Shown here in pieces: positions 33,401 to 42,474 of a DNA stretch of 64,000 nucleotides (positions within the stretch are counted from its first letter, which is position 1; each line of letters starts with the position of its first letter). Below the pieces are notes generated by a model. That model was not told where the DNA came from. It saw only the letters and a list, made by a program, of their open reading frames with translations, and searched no databases. This DNA is from Streptomyces sp. TSRI0281 (GTDB lineage: Bacteria; Actinomycetota; Actinomycetes; Streptomycetales; Streptomycetaceae), in assembly GCF_001905125.1 (NCBI RefSeq), contig NZ_LWLE01000001.1:62001-126000 (forward strand), in the 5' to 3' direction. The position numbers and the translations under genes were made by a program.

Positions 33401-34714
33401 ATGTCTGCTGTGGAGAGGCCCGTCGGCCTCGTACCCGCCCGTTCCTGCCCGCCCGTGCAACCGCTGCGGCCTACGCCGCGCGAACACCGCGATCCCGGCC
33501 AGTGGGTGACGCTCACCGGCTGCCGGAAGGTGCTGATGGTCGTCCACACCGAGGTGTACGGGCAGCGGCTGCGGGATCTGCTGCCGCTCGTGGAATCCGA
33601 CCTGCGGATCCAGGTGGCTTTCACCATCGCGCCGCACGCGTTCAACGGGGGCGCCGTCCGTTCGCTGCCGGCCGAGGGGACCACCGTGATCCCCTGGGAG
33701 GAGGCGGTCCGGACCGAGTTCGATCTCGCGCTCGCCGCAGGCTCACAGGGCATGGAGCAGGTGCGCGCCCCGCTGATCCGGATGCCCCACGGCATCGGCC
33801 ACATGAAGCTGTCGCGGGCGGCCGACGGCCCGGAAGGGGCGCCCCGGACCGTCGGCGGCCTGGGCAGGAAGTACCTGATGCGGGACGGCAGGGTGGTCCC
33901 GAGGTCCATCGTCCTGGCGCACCGCGAGGATCTCGCGGAGCTGGGGAGGTGGTGCCCGGAGGCGCTGCCGGCGGCGGAGGTGGTCGGGGACGCCAGCCAC
34001 GACCGCTTGGCGGCCAGTCTGCCGCTGCGGGAGCACTACCGCAGGGCGATGGGGCTGAAGCCGGGACAGCGGCTCCTGCTGGTCTCCTCCACCTGGGGGA
34101 CCGGCTCCTCGTTCAACCGGCTGGACGCCCTGCTGCCCCGGCTGCTGGCCGAACTGCCGCGCGACGCGTACCGGATCGCGCTGCTCGTCCACCCCAACGT
34201 CTGGTCCGGGCACGGCCGTTGGCAGGTGCACGCGTGGCTGGAGGCGTTCCGGCGGCGCGGGATCGCGATCGTGCCGCCGGAAGCGGACTGGCGTGCCGCG
34301 CTGATCGCCTCCGACTGGCTCATCGGCGACCACGGCTCCGTGACGCTGTACGCCACCATGACCCGGGCGCGCATCCTGCTGGCCCGGTTCCCCGAGGCGG
34401 ACGTCAACCCGCTGTCGCCGGGGGCGGAACTGGCCAGGACCGCCCCGGCGCTCTCCCCCGCGCATCCGATCACCGAGCAACTCGCCTACGCGGACGCCGA
34501 GTACCCGGCCGCGGAGTACGCACGGATCGCCGCCCGGATCTCGTCCGAGCCCGGACAGTTCAATCAGCGGATGCGCGGGGTGCTGTACCGCATGCTCGGC
34601 CTCGGCCAGCCCGCCTTCGCCCCGGCCACCCGGCCGCTGCCGCTCCCCGCACCGCTGGATCCCGCCCCTTCGGCGGACCCCTGGGGAGCCGACGGAACGG
34701 AGATCTCCGCATGA
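33401..34714 (+). CDS. GT-B-like protein related to CDP-glycerol glycerophosphotransferases
   Basis: 437 residues, soluble. The segment WTLTGCRKVLMVVHTEVYGQRL-like start (around residue 35), VGDASHDRLAASLPLREHYR, LLLVSSTWGTGSSFNRLD and SDWLIGDHGSVTLYATMTR recall the C-terminal GT-B half of TagF-type polymerases (pattern SD..IGD.GS). There are no membrane helices. GGGGAA precedes ATG 33401. Its stop overlaps the start of the small downstream gene (ATGA). Activity is inferred from fold-like motifs only; homologues are often left as hypothetical proteins. Confidence 0.55.
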   Translation: MSAVERPVGLVPARSCPPVQPLRPTPREHRDPGQWVTLTGCRKVLMVVHTEVYGQRLRDLLPLVESDLRIQVAFTIAPHAFNGGAVRSLPAEGTTVIPWEEAVRTEFDLALAAGSQGMEQVRAPLIRMPHGIGHMKLSRAADGPEGAPRTVGGLGRKYLMRDGRVVPRSIVLAHREDLAELGRWCPEALPAAEVVGDASHDRLAASLPLREHYRRAMGLKPGQRLLLVSSTWGTGSSFNRLDALLPRLLAELPRDAYRIALLVHPNVWSGHGRWQVHAWLEAFRRRGIAIVPPEADWRAALIASDWLIGDHGSVTLYATMTRARILLARFPEADVNPLSPGAELARTAPALSPAHPITEQLAYADAEYPAAEYARIAARISSEPGQFNQRMRGVLYRMLGLGQPAFAPATRPLPLPAPLDPAPSADPWGADGTEISA

Positions 34715-35178
34715 ACGGCGACACCACCGCGAACGGCGGCGAGGACGGCAGGCCCCTGTGCGTCGACCTCGACGGTCCGGCCGGCGAGAGCTGGCGGCAG
34801 TGCGCCGACGTCCTGCACGGCGGCCGGCCCCGTCCGGCCCGTGAGGCCGCACGGGTCGCCCGGCAGGCGCTGGTGCGCTACCCCGGCTGTCTGCTGACCG
34901 TCGTGAGCCGCACCGACGGCGGCTGCACGACGGCCTCCTGGCTCGACGGCCGGCCGAGCGTGCGGGTGTACGCGCCCGGCCGCGTACGTCCGGGACGGGG
35001 CACCACCCGGCTCGTCGCCGAGCTGTACGCGAAGCTGATCGACGAGGCCGCGCCGCGCCCGGACCCGGCGGTCGCTCCGGGGCAGGGCTTCCGTACGGCC
35101 CCGGCGTGTTCCGGTGACCGTGTCAGCGGGCCGCTCCTCCCAGGCGGTCCTGAAGACGCCGGACATCATCCGCGCTGA
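34711..35178 (+). CDS. Small partner protein of the GT-B-like gene
   Basis: 155 residues with RPLCVDLDGPAGESWRQCADV, AREAARVARQALVRYPGCLLTVVSR and VRPGRGTTRLVAELYAKLID; no recognised domain. ATG 34711 overlaps the stop of the GT-B-like gene, so the two are coupled. The last 56 bp overlap, on the opposite strand, the 3' end of the NB-ARC gene, so the C-terminal tail (after about residue 135) is constrained by both. Confidence 0.6.
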   Translation: MNGDTTANGGEDGRPLCVDLDGPAGESWRQCADVLHGGRPRPAREAARVARQALVRYPGCLLTVVSRTDGGCTTASWLDGRPSVRVYAPGRVRPGRGTTRLVAELYAKLIDEAAPRPDPAVAPGQGFRTAPACSGDRVSGPLLPGGPEDAGHHPR

Positions 35179-37306
35179 CGGATGCGTAACGGGCCAGGGA
35201 CTGCTCGTACCAGCCCCTGGCCTCCGCGCCCTCCCCGCGCTCGGCCGCCGTCTCCCCGAGCATCTCCAGCACCCGGCCCTGCCAGTGCACGGAGCCCGTC
35301 GCCTCGAACTCGCCCAGCGCCATGGCCAGTTCCCCGGCGGCGAGCGCGAAGTCGCCCACCCCCGCGTGGGCGCGGGCCAGGTGGGCGAGTGCGCGGGCGG
35401 CGTCGTACGCGTCCCGCACATCGAGGAGTACGGCGCGGGCGCGCGACAGGTGGCCGAGCGCCCGCTCGGGGCGGCCCTCCGCCAACTCCACGTCACCGAG
35501 GCACAGTTCGGTCAGGGCGACGCCCCGCCGGTAGCCGGCCGCCTCGCGCAGTGCGAGGGCCCGGACGAAGAAGGACCGGGCTTCGGTGAGCCGCCCGGCG
35601 AGCCGGTGGGACTGGCCCGCACCGTGCAGGGCCTGGGCCTCGGCGACGGAGTCCTGATCACGCAGGGCGGCCTCGGCGGCCCGCGTGAACCAGGCGACGG
35701 CTTCGTCGTGACGGCCCACGTTGCGCAGCCCGGTCCCGCCGGAGGTGAGCATCCGGCTCTCCCCCTGCGGATCACCGGCCCGTCGGGCGGCCGCCAGACC
35801 CGCTTCGTGCGCCTCGATCCAGAGGTCGTACGGGCGCAGCCGGAGGAAGAGCGGCCACATGGCGTCGGCGAGCTGCCACACCGCGGCGTCCCATCCGAGG
35901 TCGGCAGCTCTCCGTAACACCGCCATCAGATGGGTCCGTTCCGCGTCCAGCCACTCCAGCGCACCGGTCGCGTCGTCGAAGGGCGTCGGCTGCTCCCGGT
36001 CACAGGCGTAGTCCCTGCGCAGGGTGCGGTGGCTGGGCGACAGCAGGGCCTCGGCGGCCGTGGCGGTGCGCAGATACAGGTCCACGACGCGGCGTACCGT
36101 CCGCCGCCGGTCCTCGGGGCTCTCGTCCGCCTCGGCGAGTGCCCCGGCGTGCGCGCGGACGAGGTCGTGGAACCGGAAGCGGTCCAATCCCGTGACGGGG
36201 TCCGGGCCGAGGTCCTCCAGCAGATTCACCTCGGCCAGCGCGTCGACGATCCGGTCCGCCTCCAGCGGGTCGGCCCCGCACGCCGCGGCGGCGACCCGGA
36301 CGCTGAACACGGACACCGGCAGGATTCCCAACCGCCGGTACCCCAGGGCGAGATCGGGCTTCAGAAGCCGGTACGAGGCGTCCAGCGCGGCCCGCACCGC
36401 GGGCTCCCCCTCGACCTTGAGGGTGTCCAGGCCGCCGTCCCCGCCCAGGGCGAGCGCCATCGCGGCGAGCGGCTGCCGGGGGCGTACGGCCATCCGGGCC
36501 GCCGCGATGCACACCGCCAGCGGAAGACCCGCGCACAGTGCCGCCACCTCACGGGCCGCCTCGGGTTCACGGCCGACCCGGTCGGAACCGATTCTGCGGC
36601 TCAACAGTTCCACGGTGTCCTCGGTGTCCAGCACCCCCAGCTGCTGGAAGACCGCGCCGTCCACCGCCAGTCCGGCGAGCCGGAACCTGCTGGTGACGGC
36701 GACGAGGCTGCCCTCGGTGCCCGGCAGCAGGGGACGCACCTGGCCCGCGCTCACCGCGTTGTCCAGCATCACGGCGATCCGGCGGCCCGCGGTACGGGTA
36801 CGCCACAGGGCGGCCAGTTCGCCGAGCCCCTGCGGTACCTGCGTGAGGCCCAGGGCCCGCAGGAACTGCGCGAGTATCTCCGCGGGCGGGGCGGGGCTGC
36901 CCGTCGCGGAGTGGCCGCGCAGGTCCGCGTAGAACTGCCCGTCGGGGAACTGTTCGCCCATGCCGCGCAGCCAGCTGGACGCGAGCGCGGTCTTCCCCAC
37001 CCCGGCGGGTCCGCTGATCACCGCGAGCACGGGCGCGGACGGTAATCGGCCCGCCATCTCGCGCAGCGAACCGAGTTCGCTCTCGCGGCCGAGGAAGTAC
37101 GGCGGCGCGGGCAGCAGTTGACGTGCCGTCGCGACGGCCGGCTCGGGCGCGGAGTGGAAGTGGACTCCGCCGTGGATGCCGTGGGCCTGGACGACGGGAC
37201 CGCTGAGGGTGGCGTCGCCGCTGACGGTGTTGTCCTGAATATTCGGACCGCGAACACCGCCCCGGCCTCCATCCGCCGTGTGGCCGGACCCCGGTACTGG
37301 TTCCAT
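35123..37306 (-). CDS. NLR-like NB-ARC/TPR protein with N-terminal amyloid-signalling-like motif
   Basis: 727 residues without a DNA-binding domain. Residues 22-51 are a Gly/Val/His-rich segment, NTVSGDATLSGPVVQAHGIH followed by GGVHFH, resembling RHIM/PP-like bacterial amyloid signalling sequences at the N-terminus of NLR-like proteins. The NB-ARC (about 70-400) has P-loop GPAGVGKTALA, Walker B IAVMLDN, SRFRL sensor and GLPLAV. The C-terminal half carries TPR-like repeats (AVAWFTRAAEAALRDQDSVA, ARALAHLARAHAGVGDFALA). ATG 37306 has GGAAGG 8 nt upstream. It is divergent from the large SARP. Likely a signal-triggered oligomeric switch; no effector is identified. Confidence 0.8.
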   Translation of the reverse strand: MEPVPGSGHTADGGRGGVRGPNIQDNTVSGDATLSGPVVQAHGIHGGVHFHSAPEPAVATARQLLPAPPYFLGRESELGSLREMAGRLPSAPVLAVISGPAGVGKTALASSWLRGMGEQFPDGQFYADLRGHSATGSPAPPAEILAQFLRALGLTQVPQGLGELAALWRTRTAGRRIAVMLDNAVSAGQVRPLLPGTEGSLVAVTSRFRLAGLAVDGAVFQQLGVLDTEDTVELLSRRIGSDRVGREPEAAREVAALCAGLPLAVCIAAARMAVRPRQPLAAMALALGGDGGLDTLKVEGEPAVRAALDASYRLLKPDLALGYRRLGILPVSVFSVRVAAAACGADPLEADRIVDALAEVNLLEDLGPDPVTGLDRFRFHDLVRAHAGALAEADESPEDRRRTVRRVVDLYLRTATAAEALLSPSHRTLRRDYACDREQPTPFDDATGALEWLDAERTHLMAVLRRAADLGWDAAVWQLADAMWPLFLRLRPYDLWIEAHEAGLAAARRAGDPQGESRMLTSGGTGLRNVGRHDEAVAWFTRAAEAALRDQDSVAEAQALHGAGQSHRLAGRLTEARSFFVRALALREAAGYRRGVALTELCLGDVELAEGRPERALGHLSRARAVLLDVRDAYDAARALAHLARAHAGVGDFALAAGELAMALGEFEATGSVHWQGRVLEMLGETAAERGEGAEARGWYEQSLARYASVSADDVRRLQDRLGGAAR

Positions 37307-37610
37307 ATCTGCCGCCTTCCCCCGTATGCGCCACCATGTACGTGCCCGCGGTCTCTCCGGTCGGCCCGTGGTTTACCCCTTTCTTCGTCCGCACAGACCA
37401 AAAGCCCTTACACGTTGAACATTTGAGCCAAGATAATCGATCATTCGATGCCATCTTTTGATCAAAGTTGGCATCGTGTCATCCTTTCTTGCTTGGGTAT
37501 GCGCCTCGACACGGACGTCAGCGGTGGGTCGTGGCGACGACGGACTGCCGTGGCCGCAGACCGGCGCACGGCGGCACGAGCGGAACAGCCGGGCCGAGCG
37601 CGGACCGGCG
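37307..37610. promoter_or_regulatory. AT-rich divergent promoter region with a nested palindrome
   Basis: 304 bp between the NB-ARC/TPR gene and the AfsR-type gene. At 37446-37476 CGATGCCA and TGGCATCG form a perfect 8-bp inverted repeat with a 15-bp centre that itself contains the perfect palindrome TTTGATCAAA (37457-37466). The region 37370-37480 is clearly AT-rich for this genome. It probably carries both promoters and an operator. Confidence 0.65.
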
Positions 37611-40600
37611 ATGGGGGCGCTGGTGGAATTCGAGATCCGCATCCTGGGGTCGATCGAGCTACGCGTGGACGGGCGGAGGGATCCACTCGGCACGGCCAAG
37701 GAGAGAGCGATGATCGCCGCGCTCGCCGTCGACGCCGGCCGCCCGGTCGCTCTGGACTCCCTGGTCCACCGGTTGTGGGACGACGCCCCGCCCGCGAAAC
37801 CCCGGGCGAGCCTGCATGTGTACGCGGCGAGAATCCGCCGCAGGCTGGGCGAACGGGCGGGCGGGCCGACCCGTATCGTCCAGCAGGCCCACACGTACTC
37901 CCTCGTCGTCGATCCCGACAGCGTGGACAGTCATCGCTTCCAGCGCCTGACCGCCGAGGCGCTCGCCCGGTCCGACGACGGTGACGGGCCCAGGGCCCTG
38001 GCCCTCCTGCGCGAGGCCGACAGCCTGTGGCGGGGCGATCCGCTCACGGGGATGCCCGGCCTCTGGGCCGAGAGCGTCAGGACGAACCTGCTCGAAAAGC
38101 GCCTCGCCGCGACGCTGGCCCGCGTCGGCATCGAACTGCGCACCGGACGGTACGCGGAGCTCGTGCCCGACCTCTCCACCCTCTTCGAGCTGCACCCCAC
38201 GGACGAGACCCTGGCCGGCCACCTCATGGTCGCGAACTACGGCTGCGGCCGGCAGGCCGACGCGCTGCGCACGTTCGACACCGTCCGGCGCCGGCTCGGT
38301 GAGGAGTTCGGATCGGATCCGGGCGAGGCGCTGACCAGGCTCTACCAGCTCATCCTGAACCGGGTACCGGTCTCCGGGCTCCTGAGCGGCCCCGAACCGG
38401 TGACCACGGCCCCGCACACCCTGCCCAGCCACGGCGACCTCGTGGGCAGGGACCGGGAGATGCTCACCCTCCTCGCCCGTCCGCCGGCGGGCTCGGTGAT
38501 CGCACTCCAGACCATCAGCGGCATGGGAGGCGTGGGCAAGACGCTCCTGGCGCTCCACGCCGCCCGCGCACTCGCCCCGCACTACCCGGACGGACAGCTC
38601 CATCTCGATCTGAGCGCACACACCGCGGACGGACACCCGCTGAGCCCCGAGTCCGCGCTCACCCGGCTGCTGAGGGACTTCGGGGTGCCCGTCACGGATC
38701 TGCCGGACGACCTGGAGGGGCTGGTGTCCCTCTGGCGCACCCTGCTCAGCACCCGTCGCTCGGTGATCGTCCTCGACGACGCGGCGGACGCCGAGCAGGT
38801 GGCCCCGCTCCTTCCGGGCACCTCCGAGTCCCTGCTCATCATCACCAGCCGTCGACGGCTCACGGGGCTGCCGGGCATCCGCTCGCTCTTCCTGGACGTC
38901 CTGCCGGCCGACGACGCGAGCACGCTGTTCCGCAGGCTGGTGGGCCCGGAGCGGACCTCCGACCTCGACGAGGTGGCGGACATCGTGCGGCTGTGCGGCC
39001 ACCTTCCGCTCGCCGTGGAGATCGCCGCGGGCAGGCTGGGCTCACGCCCCTCCTGGACCACTTCCCACTTGATCGAAAAACTGTCGCGCGAACACGGACG
39101 CCTCAATGAAATCCGGGACGGCTATCGAAAGATCGCCGGAGTGTTCGAGATGTCCTACCACACACTCGGGACCGAAGAGCGAACGATCTTTCGACAGTTG
39201 AGCCTGCATTTTGGGCCGGATTTCACCCCCCACTCCGCCGCCGCGCTCACCGGGCTTCCGCTGGAGGAGACGGAACGCGTCCTGGATTCCCTGCTGGACG
39301 CCCATCTCCTCCAGGAACCGGCCCCGGAACGCTTTCGCTTCCATGATCTTGTGGGTGAGTGCGCACGGAGCCTGAGCGCGACGGAGGACCGATACGAAGG
39401 TCAACTTCCCGCCGTACGAAGGATGATCGATTTCTATGTCCACGGCGCCGAGAAGGCCGACCGGCTGATCTATCCGCGGCGCCTGAAAGTAGATATCGAG
39501 GAGGCCGCGACGGAGTTCGCCCTGCCCGAATGGCAGGACGCCTCGGCCGCCCGGCACTGGCTCGTGCAGGAGCACGGCGCCCTCGTCGCGGCGGAGCACC
39601 GTGCCCGCGGCAACGGACTCACCCGCCAGGCCGCCCGCCTGGCCCACGCGCTCGCGGCCCATCTGGACGAGGAGGGCTACTGGGGCGAGGCACGGCCGAT
39701 GCACACGGCCGCCGCCGAGTTCTGGCACGAGAGCGGCGAACGCCGCCCGGAGGCCCTCGCGCTGATCGATCTGGGGACGACGCTGGCACGGGCCGGCCGC
39801 TACGAGGCCGCTCTCGCCGCCGGTCATGCGGCCATGCGGGCGGCGGGCACGCTGGACGATCCGGCGACGGACGCCGAAGCGCGTCATCTGCTCGGCGTCA
39901 TTCACTGGCATATGGGACAGCTCGACGAAGCCCTTTCCTTCCAGAATCAGACCCTGGAACGTCGGCTCAGGTCGGGTGACATATGGCAGCTCGCACGGAC
40001 AAGAAATAACCTCGGTATCACCCACCTCTTTCTCGGAAACCACACGACATCAATGGAATTCTTTGTCTCCGCCCTGGGCGGATTCCGTCGGTCGGGTGAT
40101 GCGCGGGAAGAATTCAATGTGCTGAATAATCTCTCGGACCTTCACTTCCAGACCGGCGACCGTGAATCCGCGCGACGACTCCTCAAGAAATCCCTGTCGA
40201 ATCCCCGGCTGGCCGGAACGCCTTTGGCCCGCGCCACGGGGCAGGTAAATCTGGCGAACACCATGGAAATGCCGGAGGAAGTGGAAGCGGCGCTGGATCT
40301 CTATCGCGAGGCGCTGCTGTCGTTCCGGCAGCTCGGCGACCGGCGCAACGCGTCCATCACCCTGCACCGGATGGGCGTCGCGTTCGAGGAGTCCGGCAAC
40401 GACGACCAGGCGGTCGCCCACCATGAGCGCGCCCTTGACCTGGCCACCGGCATCGGCGCGGGCCATGAGCGCATGCTCGCGCTCCGGGGCATGGCCGCGG
40501 CGGAACGGCGGCTGGGCCGCACGCAATCGGCCGCGCGACATCTCGCGGAGGCGCTCACCCTGGCCCAGCACATCGGCGCCATGGACGAAGCGGCGCGGAC

Positions 40601-40655
40601 GCAGGCGGAATTCGCCGCTCTCCAAGAAGAATCCGAGGGCGCCGGAACAGAGTGA
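37611..40655 (+). CDS. AfsR-type SARP regulator (winged helix, BTAD, NB-ARC, TPR)
   Basis: 1014 residues. The OmpR-like winged helix is at about 5-100 (EIRILGSIELRVDGRRDPLG, LHVYAARIRRRLGE), BTAD at about 105-245, and NB-ARC at about 280-560 (GMGGVGKTLLALHAARAL, SVIVLDDAADAEQV, LGTEERTIFRQLS). TPRs follow to the end (EALSFQNQTLERRLRSGD, ALDLYREALLSFRQLGDRRN). Start ATG 37611 is uncertain; GTG 37623 (MEFEIRILG) fits the fold equally. Parts of the 3' half (39070-39200, 39900-40310) are lower in GC than neighbours. Activator of secondary metabolism or development by family; target unknown. Confidence 0.85.
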   Translation: MGALVEFEIRILGSIELRVDGRRDPLGTAKERAMIAALAVDAGRPVALDSLVHRLWDDAPPAKPRASLHVYAARIRRRLGERAGGPTRIVQQAHTYSLVVDPDSVDSHRFQRLTAEALARSDDGDGPRALALLREADSLWRGDPLTGMPGLWAESVRTNLLEKRLAATLARVGIELRTGRYAELVPDLSTLFELHPTDETLAGHLMVANYGCGRQADALRTFDTVRRRLGEEFGSDPGEALTRLYQLILNRVPVSGLLSGPEPVTTAPHTLPSHGDLVGRDREMLTLLARPPAGSVIALQTISGMGGVGKTLLALHAARALAPHYPDGQLHLDLSAHTADGHPLSPESALTRLLRDFGVPVTDLPDDLEGLVSLWRTLLSTRRSVIVLDDAADAEQVAPLLPGTSESLLIITSRRRLTGLPGIRSLFLDVLPADDASTLFRRLVGPERTSDLDEVADIVRLCGHLPLAVEIAAGRLGSRPSWTTSHLIEKLSREHGRLNEIRDGYRKIAGVFEMSYHTLGTEERTIFRQLSLHFGPDFTPHSAAALTGLPLEETERVLDSLLDAHLLQEPAPERFRFHDLVGECARSLSATEDRYEGQLPAVRRMIDFYVHGAEKADRLIYPRRLKVDIEEAATEFALPEWQDASAARHWLVQEHGALVAAEHRARGNGLTRQAARLAHALAAHLDEEGYWGEARPMHTAAAEFWHESGERRPEALALIDLGTTLARAGRYEAALAAGHAAMRAAGTLDDPATDAEARHLLGVIHWHMGQLDEALSFQNQTLERRLRSGDIWQLARTRNNLGITHLFLGNHTTSMEFFVSALGGFRRSGDAREEFNVLNNLSDLHFQTGDRESARRLLKKSLSNPRLAGTPLARATGQVNLANTMEMPEEVEAALDLYREALLSFRQLGDRRNASITLHRMGVAFEESGNDDQAVAHHERALDLATGIGAGHERMLALRGMAAAERRLGRTQSAARHLAEALTLAQHIGAMDEAARTQAEFAALQEESEGAGTE

Positions 40656-40782
40656 CAGGACCCCGGCGGGAAAACAACGAAATTACCGCCCGACTTGTTC
40701 ACCCGAAGGCAGACGGAGAGTATGAGCCCTCGGCACGAACGCTGCCGAAGAAACTCCCTGAACGCCTGGAGAAAAGCGCACC

Positions 40783-40908
40783 ATGTTCAAGAAGTCAGCA
40801 ATTATCCCCGTGGCATATGCCATTGCGGGTGCCACCCTCGTCGCCCTGATCTGCCTGCCGTCGATGTCCGCACCGAGGAACGTCACGCATATGACGACCG
40901 TCAGCTGA
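40783..40908 (+). CDS. 41-residue membrane peptide downstream of the AfsR-type gene
   Basis: ATG 40783, preceded by GGAG about 10 nt upstream, gives MFKKSAIIPVAYAIAGATLV, then ALICLPSM and a polar tail to TGA 40906-40908. One strong N-in helix with a Lys-Lys flank indicates a single-pass or cleaved small protein. It lies 127 bp after the SARP stop and ends before a terminator. In the classic afsR locus a small gene (afsS) follows afsR; this peptide is not sequence-similar to AfsS as I remember it, but the position is parallel. Confidence 0.5.
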   Translation: MFKKSAIIPVAYAIAGATLVALICLPSMSAPRNVTHMTTVS

Positions 40909-40998
40909 TCCCCTGACGACGGCGACCGTCACGCCGGTGCGCCGATAAAGGCGCCCGGCGGCGAAACACACCGAAGCGGACCTGAGCCGCAAAAGGCG

Positions 40999-41035
40999 CG
41001 CCCCGTACCGGAATATGCAATTCCAGTACGGGGCG
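40999..41035. terminator. Terminator between the small peptide and the converging gene
   Basis: CGCCCCGTAC (40999-41008) and GGAAT (41010-41014) pair with ATTCC and GTACGGGGCG (41020-41035) around a 5-nt loop with one mismatch. It ends 29 bp before the stop of the minus-strand gene. Confidence 0.9.
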
Positions 41036-41064
41036 TGACGGCGGGCGGGCACGGGGCGAGACGG

Positions 41065-41733
41065 TCAGGCGAGTTCCAGCGGGAACGCGCCCCGGTGGCC
41101 GGTCCCGGCGCCTTCGGCCGGGCGCGCCTCGAACTCGCGGCAGCTCCAGATCTCCTGCACGAACCCGCTCCGCCGGTCCCACAGGTCCAGGACGTCGTCC
41201 TCGCCCGCCGCTCCCCGGTACGCGTCTTTCGCACCGCGGAAGCAGGCGAGAGCGCCGGAGAGGCCCCGGCCCGGGGCCGGGAAGTAGTCGGAGAAGGCGC
41301 AGGCGATACACGTCTGCACCTGTGTGCCGGACGGCAGGATGCGCTGGATCGTGGCCATCGCGGCGGCGAAGTCGCGTTCGGCGCGGGCGGATTCATAGAC
41401 CGCGCCGTCCAGGTGCAGGGCGAGGTAGAGGTCCGGATCGCTGCGCCGCAGCGACAGCAGGCAACTGAGCGTGGCCTGGCGGACCGTGCCCGCGGAGCGG
41501 ACCGGAAGCGGGAGGTCCCACTCCAGTACGCAGTCGGTGAGCGCGCCGTCCGCCAGGGCGAACATGCCGCTTTCGGGCGGTATCCCGCCCACCGGAACGA
41601 GGTCGTCGAAGCTCTCGCCCTCGAAGTCGACTCCCCTGATCCGGATCCGGAGTTGCTGTCCGTCCGTGGTGAGAACGACGGCATCGGAACCCTCGCGGTC
41701 CCGGTACCAGCCTGCCCACGACTCATCTGTCAT
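41065..41733 (-). CDS. Conserved hypothetical protein (DUF6304-like)
   Basis: 222 residues, soluble. Landmarks include ESWAGWYRDREGSDAVVLTT, IRIRGVDFEGESFDDLVPVG, LEWDLPLPVRSAGTVRQATL, a DLYLALHLDGAVYES strand pair, and CIACAFSDYFPAPGRGLSG followed by LACFRGAKDAYR. It resembles Streptomyces proteins annotated DUF6304, but I am not certain of the accession. ATG 41733 lacks a clear ribosome site. Lies next to the GNAT gene on the same strand. Confidence 0.55.
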   Translation of the reverse strand: MTDESWAGWYRDREGSDAVVLTTDGQQLRIRIRGVDFEGESFDDLVPVGGIPPESGMFALADGALTDCVLEWDLPLPVRSAGTVRQATLSCLLSLRRSDPDLYLALHLDGAVYESARAERDFAAAMATIQRILPSGTQVQTCIACAFSDYFPAPGRGLSGALACFRGAKDAYRGAAGEDDVLDLWDRRSGFVQEIWSCREFEARPAEGAGTGHRGAFPLELA

Positions 41734-41790
41734 GAGCAGGGACTGTAGCCCGTGCCCGGCGCGGTCCCCGTGGCGCCCTCCACCTGCGCA

Positions 41791-42387
41791 TCAGCCCTTT
41801 GCCGGTTCGCGCCACATGGGCCACAGGGACGGTCCGTCGGGGAGCTCGACGGCGCGGCCCAGGAAGGTGAAGCCGAGCCGCTCGTAGAGGCCGCGGCTGC
41901 GGGCACTGCTCGCCTCCAGATAGGCCGGGACGCCCTCGCGGTCGCATCGCTCCAGGACCTTTTCGATCAGCGCCGCCCCGATGCCCTCCCCCTGGCGTCC
42001 GGGGGAGACACCGACCATGAGCAGATACTCGTGGGCCCGGTCGTGCGGATGGACGGCACCGGTCAGCCGGCCCACCAGTTCGCACCGTTCGTTGCCGGGG
42101 TCCGCGGTCCGCCGCATCAGCGCGGGGGTGGGGTCCTCCTCCTCGGGCACCCCGGCCGGCACCGTGAGCCACAGGGCCACGGCGGTGCCGTCCGCCAGCA
42201 GGTCGATACGGCCTTCGGCGAGGGCGACATCGACGAAGACGCCGAGGAACTTCCCGTGCACCGCGCGCCGGTGCTCCTCCTCGGGGAAGACCCAGCTGCT
42301 GACCGGGTCGTGGTGGAACGCCTCCTCCAGGACCGATACGACCAGGTCCCTGTCCCGCGCGTCCGCCTGCCGTGTCCGTACACCCAT
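41791..42387 (-). CDS. GNAT-family N-acetyltransferase
   Basis: 198 residues. The acetyl-CoA loop is VSPGRQGEGIGAALIEKVLE (R-x2-G-x-G/A), preceded by the beta-4 strand HEYLLMVGVSP and followed by LEASSARSRGLYERLGFTFLG, the classic motif B. The N-terminus (VRTRQADARDRDLVVSVLEE) is also typical. Substrate unknown. It lies downstream of the polyprenyl synthase on the same strand with an 87-bp gap. Confidence 0.9.
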   Translation of the reverse strand: MGVRTRQADARDRDLVVSVLEEAFHHDPVSSWVFPEEEHRRAVHGKFLGVFVDVALAEGRIDLLADGTAVALWLTVPAGVPEEEDPTPALMRRTADPGNERCELVGRLTGAVHPHDRAHEYLLMVGVSPGRQGEGIGAALIEKVLERCDREGVPAYLEASSARSRGLYERLGFTFLGRAVELPDGPSLWPMWREPAKG

Positions 42388-42474
42388 GACCGGCTCCCGC
42401 CCCTTCTTCCTCCCGACCTCAACCGACGGGTGGAATCCTAGAGTTGGGGCCGGGAGCGGGTCACAGGAGGTCGG

